Under the pieces are notes generated by a model. It did no database searches and had not been told where the DNA came from. It saw only the letters and a program-made list of their open reading frames with translations. Positions 8,635 through 16,920 of a stretch of DNA of 64,000 nt are shown piece by piece (positions within the stretch are counted from its first letter, which is position 1; every line of letters begins with the position of its first letter). Made by a program: the position numbers and the translations under genes. The stretch comes from Billgrantia ethanolica (GTDB taxonomy: Bacteria; Pseudomonadota; Gammaproteobacteria; Pseudomonadales; Halomonadaceae), in the NCBI RefSeq assembly GCF_021404305.1, contig NZ_JABFTX010000001.1:744001-808000 (forward strand), in the 5' to 3' direction.

Positions 8635-9369
8635 ATGGCCAATCCGCATCCCGGCAGTCCGCTGTCGCCAGAAGAGATAAGCCGTCCGACGCCTCAGGCG
8701 GGCATGTCCGGCCTGGTCAACGACTGGGCGGCGGAGCGCCGTGTGTTCGACATGCCCTGGGGCAAGACGATGATGTGGCTATTCATCCTCAGCGATGTGT
8801 TCATCTTCGCCTGTTTCCTGGTCGGCTACATGGTGTTGCGCATATCGACCGTGGAGCCCTGGCCGGATGCCAGCGAAGTGTTCGCCCTCACCGTGGGCGG
8901 CCAGTCGATCCCGCTGCTGCTTATCGCCATCATGACCTTCATCCTGATCTCCAGCAGCGGCACCATGGCGCTGGCAGTGAAGTACGGATATGCCAAAGAT
9001 CGCCGCAAGACGGCCGCGCTGCTGCTGATCACGGCGCTGCTCGGCGCGGTCTTCGTCGGCATGCAGGCCTTCGAGTGGACCATCCTCATCGGTGAGGGCG
9101 TTCGTCCCTGGGAGAATCCCTGGGGAGCGGCGCAGTTCGGTGCGGTGTTCTTCCTGATCACCGGCTTTCACGGCACCCATGTCACCATCGGCGTGATCTT
9201 CATCGTGATCATGGCGGTCAAGGTCATGCGCGGTTCCCTGGAAGGGAGCCGTCCCGGCTTTCTCACCGGCCGCAAGGGCAACTACGGGATGATCGAGAGC
9301 CTGGGGCTCTACTGGCATTTCGTCGACCTGGTTTGGGTCTTCATCTTCGCGTTCTTCTATCTGTGGTAG
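8635..9369 (+). CDS. coxC: cytochrome c oxidase subunit III, second copy
   Basis: 244-residue protein with a soluble N-terminal stretch of about 40 residues and five predicted helices. Family marks are LFILSDVFIFACFLVGY (an Asp where many subunit III proteins have Glu in SEV), FFLITGFHGTHVTIGVIF, and the terminal GLYWHFVDLVWVFIFAFFYLW. It is closer to canonical subunit III than the preceding gene. The ATG is preceded by AGGACTGGATC and follows the previous stop by 10 bp. It probably forms the oxidase complex with the products of the genes at 4750 and 6157. Confidence 0.92.
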   Translation: MANPHPGSPLSPEEISRPTPQAGMSGLVNDWAAERRVFDMPWGKTMMWLFILSDVFIFACFLVGYMVLRISTVEPWPDASEVFALTVGGQSIPLLLIAIMTFILISSSGTMALAVKYGYAKDRRKTAALLLITALLGAVFVGMQAFEWTILIGEGVRPWENPWGAAQFGAVFFLITGFHGTHVTIGVIFIVIMAVKVMRGSLEGSRPGFLTGRKGNYGMIESLGLYWHFVDLVWVFIFAFFYLW

Positions 9370-9380
9370 GGGGTGGCACC

Positions 9381-9698
9381 ATGGACCAAGGCAGCCATCA
9401 ACAGCCCGCATTGCGTGTCTATCTGCGCGTATGGATCTGGCTGTTCGTGCTCAGCGTGTTGTCGTATCTGGTGGATCTCTCGGGGCTCGAAGGCCTGCTT
9501 AAATGGGGGCTGATCACCCTGTTCATGCTGCTCAAGGCTGGGCTGATCGTGGCCTTTTTCATGCACATGGCCTGGGAGCGCCTGTCGATCGTCTATACGG
9601 TGCTGGTGCCGCCGGCGGTGCTGCTGTTCCTGGCCGCCCTGATGGCGCTGGAAGCCGACTACACGCTGAGTTCGCGTCTGGGTATCTTTGCCAGCTGA
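9381..9698 (+). CDS. cytochrome c oxidase subunit IV family protein
   Basis: 105 residues with three hydrophobic helices, the usual form of bacterial subunit IV (prokaryotic COX4 family). The segment LKAGLIVAFFMHMAWERLS carries the MHM motif typical of this family. The ATG at 9381 is preceded by a purine-rich TAGGGGG site. It is the last gene of the oxidase operon and is followed by a strong hairpin. Confidence 0.88.
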   Translation: MDQGSHQQPALRVYLRVWIWLFVLSVLSYLVDLSGLEGLLKWGLITLFMLLKAGLIVAFFMHMAWERLSIVYTVLVPPAVLLFLAALMALEADYTLSSRLGIFAS

Positions 9699-9710
9699 TG
9701 ATGCAAGGGC

Positions 9711-9750
9711 GGCGCCCACCGAGCGTGATGAGCCGCGCTCGGTGGGCGCC
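9711..9750 (+). terminator. hairpin ending the cytochrome oxidase operon
   Basis: Perfect 14-bp GC-rich stem (9711-9724 with 9737-9750) with a 12-nt loop, 12 bp after the last oxidase gene. A T tract is lacking, so termination efficiency is uncertain. Confidence 0.65.
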
Positions 9751-9835
9751 GCTTGCCTGTGCCTTGCTGTCCGGCTGGACGCCATGCGGTAGCCATTGCA
9801 CAGTAGGGGCCTGACATGACGCATCGGGAGGCCGC

Positions 9836-10489
9836 GTGAAGCTCATCATCGGTAACAAGAACTACTCTTCATGGTCGCTCAGGCCCTGGTTGCTGCTGCG
9901 TATGCACGGCTTGGCGTTCGACGAAATCCGCATCCCCCTGGCTCAGGACACGACCCGAGAGGCGCTTGCCGCGCACAATCAGGCGGGCAAGGTACCGGTA
10001 TTGCACGATGGCGAGTTGACCGTATGGGACTCGCTGGCGATCTGCGAGTATCTGTCCGAGTGCTACCTGTCGGGGGCCGGTTGGCCGGCGTCGCGGCATG
10101 AGCGAGCCGAAGCACGCGCACTCAGCGCCGAGATGCATGCCGGCTTCGTCGAGCTGCGAACCTGCATGCCGATGAACTGCCGCGCCAGTGGGCGACGGGT
10201 GCCGATCAGCGAGACCCTCGAGGCAGAGATCAGGCGGATCGAGCAGATCTGGGCGCAGGGCAGCAAGCGCTACGGGCACCGCGGCCCCTGGCTCTTCGGC
10301 GAGTTCTCCATCGCCGACTGCATGTTCGCACCGGTGTCGTTTCGTTTTGCCAGCTACGGCGTGAAGCTTTCGCCGCCTGCCGAGGCCTACCGCCAGACGC
10401 TGCTGCGCTCGGCACCGATGCAGGAATGGGCCGAGCAGGCCAGGGCGGAGCCCGAAGTGATCGAAAGCGCCGAAGTCGGCGCAGCTTGA
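9836..10489 (+). CDS. glutathione S-transferase family protein
   Basis: 217-residue cytoplasmic protein with an N-terminal thioredoxin-like domain (NKNYSSWSLRPWLLL, KVPVLHDGELTVWDSLAICEYL) and a helical C-terminal domain (WLFGEFSIADCMFAPV). The SSWSLR motif supplies the likely catalytic Ser for glutathione activation. The start is GTG, chosen for CGGGAG about 6 bp upstream. It stands alone between the oxidase operon and rluF; the substrate is unknown. Confidence 0.9.
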   Translation: MKLIIGNKNYSSWSLRPWLLLRMHGLAFDEIRIPLAQDTTREALAAHNQAGKVPVLHDGELTVWDSLAICEYLSECYLSGAGWPASRHERAEARALSAEMHAGFVELRTCMPMNCRASGRRVPISETLEAEIRRIEQIWAQGSKRYGHRGPWLFGEFSIADCMFAPVSFRFASYGVKLSPPAEAYRQTLLRSAPMQEWAEQARAEPEVIESAEVGAA

Positions 10490-10577
10490 CCTGAGGCGTT
10501 CCGGCAGGGCTTTCACCGGCACGGCGTAGCATGCTTGAATGCCTTAGCGTTTCCCGCATCCCTCTGGAAAGAGCGTC

Positions 10578-11609
10578 ATGGCCTTCGGTTCTTCTATCCG
10601 TATCAACAAATACATCAGTGAAAGCGGTTTGTGCTCCAGGCGCGAAGCCGACCGCTATGTCGAACAGGGCAATGTGTGGCTCAACGGCAAGCGTGCCAAG
10701 ACGGGGGACCAGGTCTTTCCCGGCGATGAAGTCAAGGTCAATGGCCAGCTCATCGAGCCCCAGGAAGCCGAAGATCTGGTGTTCATCGCCCTGAACAAGC
10801 CTGTTGGGATCGTCAGTACCACCGAGCCGAGCGAGAAGGACAATATCGTCGACTTCGTCAAGCATGGGGTACGTATCTTCCCCATCGGCCGACTGGACAA
10901 GGACTCCCAAGGGCTTATCTTCCTTACCAACAATGGTGATCTGGTCAACAAGATCCTACGAGCCAGCAACAACCATGAAAAGGAGTATAGGGTCACCGTC
11001 GACAAGCCGATTACCGATGAATTCGTCGAGGGGATGGCTTCCGGCGTCCGCATCCTCGGGGAGGTGACCAAGCGCTGCAAGGTCGTCAAGGAGTCGACCT
11101 TCGTTTTCAACATAACGCTGGTGCAGGGCTTGAATCGACAGATCCGGCGGATGTGCGAAAAATTCGGTTACGAAGTCACCAGACTCGAACGCATACGCAT
11201 CATGAACGTGTCGCTCAAGGGGCTGGCATTGGGAGATTGGCGCGACCTGACCGCGAAGGAGGTCGACACCATCGTTGCCTTGACCGAGAGTTCAAGTTCC
11301 GATGCCTCGCCCAAGAGCAGGAAATCATCGCCTTCCAGGGCAGCCAACAAGCGCAAGACGGGGCAGGCCGCGAAGGGAACGGCGGCCACGGCAAGGCGGG
11401 ATGCCAAGGGCAAGTCGTCTGTGAGCGGTCGCTCCAAGGGTAAGACCGCTGCCGGAAAAGCGGCAAAAGCTGGAGCCGCCGGTAAGGGAGGCGGAGCGAA
11501 ACCGGCAGCCAATGCCAGAAACAAGAAGTCGCCGCACGGGAAACCCAAGCCGGCCGGCGGTCAGAGCGGAAAGGGGGGCAAACCCCGCCGCACGAAGCCG
11601 GGCCGCTGA
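10578..11609 (+). CDS. rluF: 23S rRNA pseudouridine synthase RluF with long basic C-terminal tail
   Basis: 343-residue protein. Residues of about 8-65 are an S4-type RNA-binding domain ([20 protein letters not shown]), and residues of about 70-230 are the RsuA/RluB/E/F-type synthase with catalytic D107 in [10 protein letters not shown] and [11 protein letters not shown]. RluF modifies U2604 (and U2605) of 23S rRNA in E. coli. The last roughly 105 residues are low-complexity and rich in Lys, Ala, Gly, Ser and Arg, a probably disordered RNA-binding extension. RluF homologues vary in this tail. An 18-bp tandem repeat follows the stop. Confidence 0.92.
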   Translation: MAFGSSIRINKYISESGLCSRREADRYVEQGNVWLNGKRAKTGDQVFPGDEVKVNGQLIEPQEAEDLVFIALNKPVGIVSTTEPSEKDNIVDFVKHGVRIFPIGRLDKDSQGLIFLTNNGDLVNKILRASNNHEKEYRVTVDKPITDEFVEGMASGVRILGEVTKRCKVVKESTFVFNITLVQGLNRQIRRMCEKFGYEVTRLERIRIMNVSLKGLALGDWRDLTAKEVDTIVALTESSSSDASPKSRKSSPSRAANKRKTGQAAKGTAATARRDAKGKSSVSGRSKGKTAAGKAAKAGAAGKGGGAKPAANARNKKSPHGKPKPAGGQSGKGGKPRRTKPGR

Positions 11610-11619
11610 GCCCCCGAGC

Positions 11620-11709
11620 TACGTTGCCAACCGACCCTACGTTGCCAACCGACCCTACGTTGCCAACCGACCCTACGTTGCCAACCGACCCTGCATTGCC
11701 AACCGACGC
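11620..11709. repeat. 18-bp tandem repeat, five copies
   Basis: Unit tacgttgccaaccgaccc repeated head to tail: four identical copies (11620-11691) and a fifth with changes (11692-11709). It lies between the rluF stop and the start at 11724. The unit length is a multiple of three but no gene convincingly covers it. The exact identity suggests recent slippage, so copy number may vary between strains. Confidence 0.95.
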
Positions 11710-11723
11710 GAGTAAGACTCACC

Positions 11724-13091
11724 ATGTCCCGGACGACGCGGCTCTTCGATCTCATGCAGATACTGCGGCGTCACCGCTGCCCTGTGAGTGGTACCGCGCT
11801 GGCACAGGAACTGGGGGTCTCGCTGCGTACCCTGTATCGCGACATCGCTTCGCTGCGTGCCATCGGCGCCGAGATCGAGGGCGAGCCAGGTATGGGCTAT
11901 CGACTCGAGCCAGGCTTGATGCTGCCGCCGCTGATGTTTTCCGAGGAAGAGGTCGAGGCCCTCACGCTGGGGCTGCGATGGGTTCAGCAGCGGGCTGACG
12001 ATGGGCTCTCCAGTGCAGCGGGTGATGCGCTGGCCAAGGTGGCGGCAGTACTGCCCGGCGAGCACAGGCACCGAATGCAGGATTCTGCGCTGCTGGTGGG
12101 GCCGGGCTGGGAGAGACGCCAGAGCGTCGAGCTCGAGGAGCTGCGCCGGGCCATTCGCCGACAATCCAAGCTGCGTATTCTTTACTCGGACCAGCAGGGC
12201 AGGCGCTCGGAGCGAGTCATCTGGCCCTTCGTGATCGCCTTCTTCGAATCGGCGCGTGTCGTCGTCGCCTGGTGTGAGCTCAGGCAGGCGTTTCGCAACT
12301 TCCGTGCCGACCGTATCGAGGCTGCCACTGTCACGGGTGAGCGCTACCGACGGCCACGGGCGGTGCTCGAACGCGAGTGGCTGAGCACTCTGCTGCCAGA
12401 AACTGTCAGTCATGGGGCCTATCCTGCTTGTGAAACACACCACAAGAAGGAGCGGAGCATGCAGGAAGAAATCGTCTTCTATACCAACCCCTGGTCCCGC
12501 GGGGGCATCGTGCACTGGATGCTGGAGGAGATTGGGCAGCCCTATCGCATGGAGGTGATCGAGTTCGGATCGCCGATGAAATCACCCGAATATCTTGCCA
12601 TCAATCCCATGGGCAAGGTGCCGGCCATACGCCATGGCAATACCGTCGTCACCGAGGCGGCCGCCATTTGTGCCTATCTGGCCGAGACGTTCCCTGAGGC
12701 CGGGCTGCTGCCGACCCCCGAAGGGCGTGGCGATTATTACCGCTGGCTGTTCTTCACGGCCGGGCCGCTGGAGATGGCGATATCCCTCAAGGCGGCCAAT
12801 TTCACCTTGAGTTCGGAGCAGCAGATGCAGTTCGGCTGCGGCAGCGGCGAAACGGCGGTTGATACCCTGGCCAAGGCGGTGGCGGGGCGGCGTTACATTG
12901 CCGGCGACAGCTTCACCGCCGCCGACATCTATGTCGGTTCTCACATCGGCTGGGGCATGCAGTTCGGCACGCTGGACAGGCGTCCCGAGTTCGAAGACTA
13001 CTGGAACGGCCTCAAGGATCGTCCTGCCCATCGTCGTTCGGAAGAGGCCATTGCCAAGGCAATGCCTGCCGAATCGACACCGAGCGGCTAG
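11724..13091 (+). CDS. YafY-type HTH/WYL regulator fused in frame to a glutathione S-transferase
   Basis: 455-residue single frame. Residues 1-60 are a DeoR-like HTH (ALAQELGVSLRTLYRDIASL), and about 130-225 a WYL ligand-sensing domain (LRILYSDQQGR, RIEAATVTGERY), together a normal YafY-type regulator. After a linker (SHGAYPACETHHKKERS), M246 begins a complete 210-residue GST: FYTNPWSRGGIVHWMLEE, GKVPAIRHGNTVVTEAAAIC, YIAGDSFTAADIYVG. No stop separates them. An AAGGAG lies 6 bp before the M246 codon, so the GST can probably also be made alone. Regulator and enzyme are more usually separate neighbouring genes. The fusion could be real, recent loss of a stop, or a sequencing error. Confidence 0.85.
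   Translation: MSRTTRLFDLMQILRRHRCPVSGTALAQELGVSLRTLYRDIASLRAIGAEIEGEPGMGYRLEPGLMLPPLMFSEEEVEALTLGLRWVQQRADDGLSSAAGDALAKVAAVLPGEHRHRMQDSALLVGPGWERRQSVELEELRRAIRRQSKLRILYSDQQGRRSERVIWPFVIAFFESARVVVAWCELRQAFRNFRADRIEAATVTGERYRRPRAVLEREWLSTLLPETVSHGAYPACETHHKKERSMQEEIVFYTNPWSRGGIVHWMLEEIGQPYRMEVIEFGSPMKSPEYLAINPMGKVPAIRHGNTVVTEAAAICAYLAETFPEAGLLPTPEGRGDYYRWLFFTAGPLEMAISLKAANFTLSSEQQMQFGCGSGETAVDTLAKAVAGRRYIAGDSFTAADIYVGSHIGWGMQFGTLDRRPEFEDYWNGLKDRPAHRRSEEAIAKAMPAESTPSG
12447..12461 (+). promoter_or_regulatory. internal ribosome binding site and start codon for a free GST
   Basis: AAGGAG (12447-12452) and ATG (12459-12461) inside the fused reading frame, spaced 6 bp, exactly where the GST homology begins. 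This is a normal gene start embedded in the linker of the fusion, so a 210-residue GST may be translated independently. Confidence 0.7.
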
Positions 13092-13106
13092 CAGAGGGAG
13101 AGACGG

Positions 13107-14339
13107 TTGAGCTCTCCTCGGCAAGCGTGCCGTCGTGCCGATCAAGGCACGACGGCACGCATCGAGGCACTCGACGTGCTGCGCGGCGTAGCGCTGCTCG
13201 GCATTCTGGTGATGAACGTTCAAGCATTCGCCATGCCTCAGGCTGCCTATCTGAACCCGACCGCCTGGGGGCGGCTCGATGGCATCGATCTGGCGGTCTG
13301 GCTCGCGTCGCACGTGCTGTTCGACCAGAAGATGATGGCGCTGTTCGCGATGCTGTTCGGCGCAGGGATCGTGTTGTACGCCGAGCGGGTCGAGGCGGCT
13401 GGCAAGCGGTCCTGGGCGCTTCACTGTCAGCGCCACGCCTGGCTGATGCTGTTCGGAATCGCCCATGCCTATCTCATCTGGTATGGCGACATCCTGTTCA
13501 CCTACGCCGTCTGTGCACTGGCGCTCTTTCCTCTGCGCCGCCTTGTCCCGTCGCGGCAACTGGCGCTGGGCTTCGTGCTGCTGGCGGTGACCTCGCTGCT
13601 GTTCCTGGTCTTCGATGCAACGGTGCCGGCATGGTCGGAAGCGGACCGCCAGACGTTCATGACCGAATGGCAGCCATCCGCGGCGCAGCTGGCGAGCGAA
13701 GCCGAGCGTTACCGCAGCGGCTGGTGGCAGCAGCTTCCCCAGCGAGCCGAAATGGCGTTCGAGATGCAGACCTTCACCCTGCTGATCTGGGGCCTGTGGC
13801 GAAGCGCGGGCTTGATGCTGATCGGCATGGCGCTGTTCCGCTGGGGCATCCTGACCGGCCAGGCCAGCCGGCGGACCTACCTCTCGCTGCTGGCTGTCGC
13901 CCTGCTGCTGGGCGTGCCCATGATCCTCTCCGGTGTGCATTGGAACTTTGCCAACGACTGGGGCCCGCGTTCGATGTTCGTGGGCACCCAGTTCAACTAC
14001 TGGGGCAGCGTACTGGTCGCCTTCGGCTGGGTGAGCGTGGTGATGTTGCTGCTGCGGGCCAATGTCATGGGGCGCCTGCGGCTACGCCTGGCAGCAGTGG
14101 GGCGGACCGCCCTCAGCCAGTACATCCTGCAGAGCGTGATCTGCAGCCTGATCTTCTACGGTCACGGTCTGGGCATGTTCGGTCACATCGAGCGCAGCGG
14201 CCAGATGCTGGTGGTGCTGGGCATCTGGCTGCTGCAGCTATGGTTGGCGCCGCTGTGGCTACGCCATTTCCGCTATGGGCCGCTCGAGTGGCTGTGGCGC
14301 TCGCTGACCCGGGGCCAGTGGCAACCCTGGCGGCACTGA
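13107..14339 (+). CDS. DUF418 family membrane protein
   Basis: 410-residue polytopic protein with about nine helices. It begins with RIEALDVLRGVALLGILVMN, the hallmark of the DUF418/YeiB family (acyltransferase-3-like topology), and has FAMLFGAGI and GRTALSQYILQS further on. The function is not established. The start is TTG at 13107 with GAGGGAG about 8 bp upstream; there is no nearby in-frame ATG that keeps the RIEALDVLRG motif. It follows the GST by 15 bp and may be co-transcribed with it. Confidence 0.85.
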   Translation: MSSPRQACRRADQGTTARIEALDVLRGVALLGILVMNVQAFAMPQAAYLNPTAWGRLDGIDLAVWLASHVLFDQKMMALFAMLFGAGIVLYAERVEAAGKRSWALHCQRHAWLMLFGIAHAYLIWYGDILFTYAVCALALFPLRRLVPSRQLALGFVLLAVTSLLFLVFDATVPAWSEADRQTFMTEWQPSAAQLASEAERYRSGWWQQLPQRAEMAFEMQTFTLLIWGLWRSAGLMLIGMALFRWGILTGQASRRTYLSLLAVALLLGVPMILSGVHWNFANDWGPRSMFVGTQFNYWGSVLVAFGWVSVVMLLLRANVMGRLRLRLAAVGRTALSQYILQSVICSLIFYGHGLGMFGHIERSGQMLVVLGIWLLQLWLAPLWLRHFRYGPLEWLWRSLTRGQWQPWRH

Positions 14340-14537
14340 GCGTTCAGGGCAGCTCCTTGCCGCCCTGGGGGTCGGAGGCGTCGTAGTCCTGGGTGTCGTC
14401 GCTCCATTCACTACCCACCATGGCAGAGGAAACGCCGAATGGCTAACGAGGGCCGTCCACCTCGCCGCTTACGCTTGACCGGCACCTCGTAACCGTCCAT
14501 ACAAGGAGGGGGCAGTTATCCGAGACAGGAGGTCAGG

Positions 14538-14687
14538 ATGAGAAAACTGTTGGGACTCGCGGTTGCCTGGTGGTTGCGCAAACCGGAGAAACGCGCGAGG
14601 CTGAAGCGCAAGGGCAAGGAAATGCTCACTGGCTTTCGACGCCGTGGCGGCTCGTCCGCCCGGCGTGAGCAACGCCGTCACCCTTGA
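14538..14687 (+). CDS. small basic protein, 49 residues, unknown function
   Basis: Short frame beginning MRKLLGLAVAWWLRKPEKRA and ending with SSARREQRRHP; nearly one third Arg or Lys. A near-perfect Shine-Dalgarno CAGGAGGT (14526-14533) lies 4 bp before the ATG, the best ribosome site in this part of the window, which is the main reason to call it. A short hydrophobic N-terminal helix followed by a strongly basic tail suggests a membrane-surface or nucleic-acid-binding peptide. I do not recognise a family. Confidence 0.65.
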   Translation: MRKLLGLAVAWWLRKPEKRARLKRKGKEMLTGFRRRGGSSARREQRRHP

Positions 14688-14763
14688 GGTCATTCATCGC
14701 TGCCCCGGCTTCGCCCGAAGTCGGGAATCAGCCAATTCTCGCTGTTGGTCATGAGGTCGATAC

Positions 14764-15363
14764 ATGAGCCGCCGCATGAAGAGCCCCGCCGCGGCTCGCA
14801 ATCGCCAGCCGATTCTCGACGTGCTGAGCAGGATCCTGCCCGAGCGGGCGACTATCCTCGAAGTCGCCAGCGGCAGTGGCGAACATGGCGTGTACTTCGC
14901 CGAGGCCAGGCCGGACTGGACCTGGCAGCCCAGCGACCCCAACGCCGAGGCGCGGAGCTCCATCAGTGCCTGGCGCGAAAGCGCCGGGCTCGACAATCTA
15001 CTCGAGCCGCTGGCGCTGGACGTTACCGGGATCTGGCCCGCGGGCCCTTTCGATGCGGTGGTGGCGATCAACCTCATTCACATCTCGCCCTGGGAGGTGT
15101 GCGAGGCGTTGATGGCGCGCTCCGCTGAACGGCTGCGCCAGGGGGGCGTGCTATACCTCTACGGACCCTATCGGCGCGACGGGCGCCATACTGCGCCCAG
15201 CAACGAGGCCTTCGATGCCGACCTCAAGGCGCGCGATCCGCGTTGGGGCGTGCGTGACCTGGAACAGGTGGTCGGCGAGGCGCAGCAACACGGCTTCATG
15301 CTGGAGCAGACCGTCGAAATGCCGGCCAACAATCTCAGCGTGGTGCTGCGCCTGCATCCTTGA
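14764..15363 (+). CDS. DUF938 family SAM-dependent methyltransferase-like protein
   Basis: 199 residues. The N-terminal RNRQPILDVLSRILPE and ILEVASGSGEHGVYFA, the latter a glycine-rich SAM-binding loop, are diagnostic of the DUF938 family. They are followed by WQPSDPNAEA, VVAINLIHISPW and LYLYGPYRRDGRHTAPSN. It has a Rossmann methyltransferase fold, but the substrate is unknown. GAGGT lies 7 bp before the ATG. It is monocistronic, convergent with the lipoprotein gene at 15374. Confidence 0.88.
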   Translation: MSRRMKSPAAARNRQPILDVLSRILPERATILEVASGSGEHGVYFAEARPDWTWQPSDPNAEARSSISAWRESAGLDNLLEPLALDVTGIWPAGPFDAVVAINLIHISPWEVCEALMARSAERLRQGGVLYLYGPYRRDGRHTAPSNEAFDADLKARDPRWGVRDLEQVVGEAQQHGFMLEQTVEMPANNLSVVLRLHP

Positions 15364-15373
15364 GCCGCATCTC

Positions 15374-15580
15374 TCAATCCTCTCTTCTGTTCTCTTCGAT
15401 CTGGCCCGGAACCCGATAGCGCACGCCTTCGGCCTGGCGATCGTCTTCATAGCGCCGGGTTTCCTCTTCTGCGGGAATGCCCCAGAGGGTCTGGCGGCTG
15501 CCGTCGTCGTAGGTGTAGGTGGTGCAACCTGCAAGCACAACGAGGGCAGAAAGCGTGGCGATACGCAGAATGGATGACAC
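15374..15580 (-). CDS. small lipoprotein
   Basis: 68-residue secreted lipoprotein: a hydrophobic signal (SILRIATLSALVVLAGC) with lipobox LAGC, so Cys19 would be lipidated, then a short charged mature chain (TTYTYDDGSRQTLWGIP...). The GTG start at 15580 is preferred because AAGGGA lies 6 bp upstream; an ATG at 15613 adds 11 residues ahead of the signal. Likely an outer- or inner-membrane lipoprotein of unknown role. It follows dctM of the TRAP operon by 80 bp on the same strand. Confidence 0.75.
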   Translation of the reverse strand: MSSILRIATLSALVVLAGCTTYTYDDGSRQTLWGIPAEEETRRYEDDRQAEGVRYRVPGQIEENRRED

Positions 15581-15660
15581 TTGGCGTCCCTTCGATGGGT
15601 GGTAGGTAGGCATGCGGCCAGCCTGAGGCCAGGCCGCACGGTCGTCAAGAGGCAACGGCT

Positions 15661-16920
15661 TCATCCCGACCAGCCCAGCATGATCGGCACGTAGACCACC
15701 AGCAACAGCACGCCGATGAGCCCCAGCAGATAGGGCAGGATGGCCCGCGTGATGCGCTCCAGCGGCAGTTGGGTCACGGACGACGCGACGTAGAGATTGA
15801 TCGCTACCGGTGGCGTGATCATGCCGATGGCCAGCCCCATCACGATGATGATGCCGAAGTGGATCGGGTCGATGCCGAGCTGCAGCACCAGCGGGAGCAG
15901 CACCGGAGTGAGAATGATCAGGGCGCTGGCGGTTTCGATGAACACCCCGGTGAGCAGGATAACCGCGACGATGAGCAGCATGATCACGTAGGGGTTGGTC
16001 GAGAGCGACAGCACGGCCTGGGCGATGGTGCCCGGCACCTGCCAGCTGGAGAGGGTCCAGCTCAGTACCGCCGAGGTAGCGATGACCAGCATGATTACCG
16101 AGGTGGTGATCGCCGAACGGATCAGGATGCGGTAGACGTCGCCGAGCGAGAGATCGCGATAGACGAACAGCGAGACCAGCAGGGCGTAGTTGACCGCCAC
16201 CACCGCCGCTTCGCTCGGCGTGAAGATGCCTGAGAAGATGCCACCCAGGATGATCACCGGGGTCATCAGGCCCCAACTGGCGCTCTTGAAGGTGCGCCAG
16301 ATCGTCGCCAACGACAGCGCGGTGCCGCGCGGGTAGTTGCGCCGGTAGGCCTGGGTGATGGCGATGGCTGCCAGGCCGATGCCCATCAGAATGCCCGGTA
16401 CGATGCCGTTGAGGAACAGCTTCGACACCGACTGCTGGGCCACCACGGCGTAGATGATCATCGGCACCGAAGGCGGGATCACCACGCCGATGGTGCCGCT
16501 GGCGGCGATCAGGCTGGCCGCCGAGGCGGGATCGTAGCCCTTGCGCTTGAGTTCCGGCACCAGGCTCGAGCCTACCGCGGCGGTGGTGGCGGCGCCGGAG
16601 CCGGAAATGGCGGCGAAGAACATGCCGGCTCCCACCGACACCAGCGAAAGCCCGCCCTTGAGAAAACCGAACAGCGAATCGGCGAAGTCCACCAGCTTCT
16701 CGCTGACCTTGCCCTGGGCCATCAGGTCGCCGGCGAGGATGAACATGGGCACCGCCACCAGGGCGAAGGAGTTGATGCCCTGGAACATCTGCTGGGTTAC
16801 CACCATCAGCGGTACGCCCTGGGCGTTGAGCGCCAGCAGGGTGCTGGCACCGATGGCCAGGGCAATCGGCACGCCGAGCAGCATGAAAGCGAAGAACAGG
16901 ACGAACAGTAGCGCCGTCAT
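15661..16920 (-). CDS. dctM: TRAP transporter large permease subunit
   Basis: 419-residue 12-helix membrane protein with DctM family marks: FALVAVPMFILAGDLMAQG, SGSGAATTAAVGS, IAASGTIGVVIPPSVPMIIY, GIFTPSEAAVVAV and GMITPPVAINLYV. DctM forms the sodium-driven transport channel. The start ATG at 16920 overlaps the end of dctQ by ATGA. With dctQ and dctP it makes a complete TRAP system for an organic acid or similar solute. Confidence 0.93.
   Translation of the reverse strand: MTALLFVLFFAFMLLGVPIALAIGASTLLALNAQGVPLMVVTQQMFQGINSFALVAVPMFILAGDLMAQGKVSEKLVDFADSLFGFLKGGLSLVSVGAGMFFAAISGSGAATTAAVGSSLVPELKRKGYDPASAASLIAASGTIGVVIPPSVPMIIYAVVAQQSVSKLFLNGIVPGILMGIGLAAIAITQAYRRNYPRGTALSLATIWRTFKSASWGLMTPVIILGGIFSGIFTPSEAAVVAVNYALLVSLFVYRDLSLGDVYRILIRSAITTSVIMLVIATSAVLSWTLSSWQVPGTIAQAVLSLSTNPYVIMLLIVAVILLTGVFIETASALIILTPVLLPLVLQLGIDPIHFGIIIVMGLAIGMITPPVAINLYVASSVTQLPLERITRAILPYLLGLIGVLLLVVYVPIMLGWSG

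Noticed and set aside
9699-9835. Short frames between the oxidase operon and the GST gene
   Set aside because: The region is dominated by the 14-bp terminator hairpin, and the frames lack ribosome sites.
11620-11709. Possible CRISPR array
   Set aside because: The 18-bp units are contiguous without spacers and no cas genes are near; it is a simple tandem repeat.
11624-11998. Reading frame through the tandem repeat giving repeated LPTDPT peptides
   Set aside because: It overlaps the regulator gene in another frame, starts at a non-ATG codon and has no ribosome site.
14344-14421. 25-residue acidic minus-strand frame after the DUF418 gene
   Set aside because: No ribosome binding site and too short to support without conservation data; noted only.
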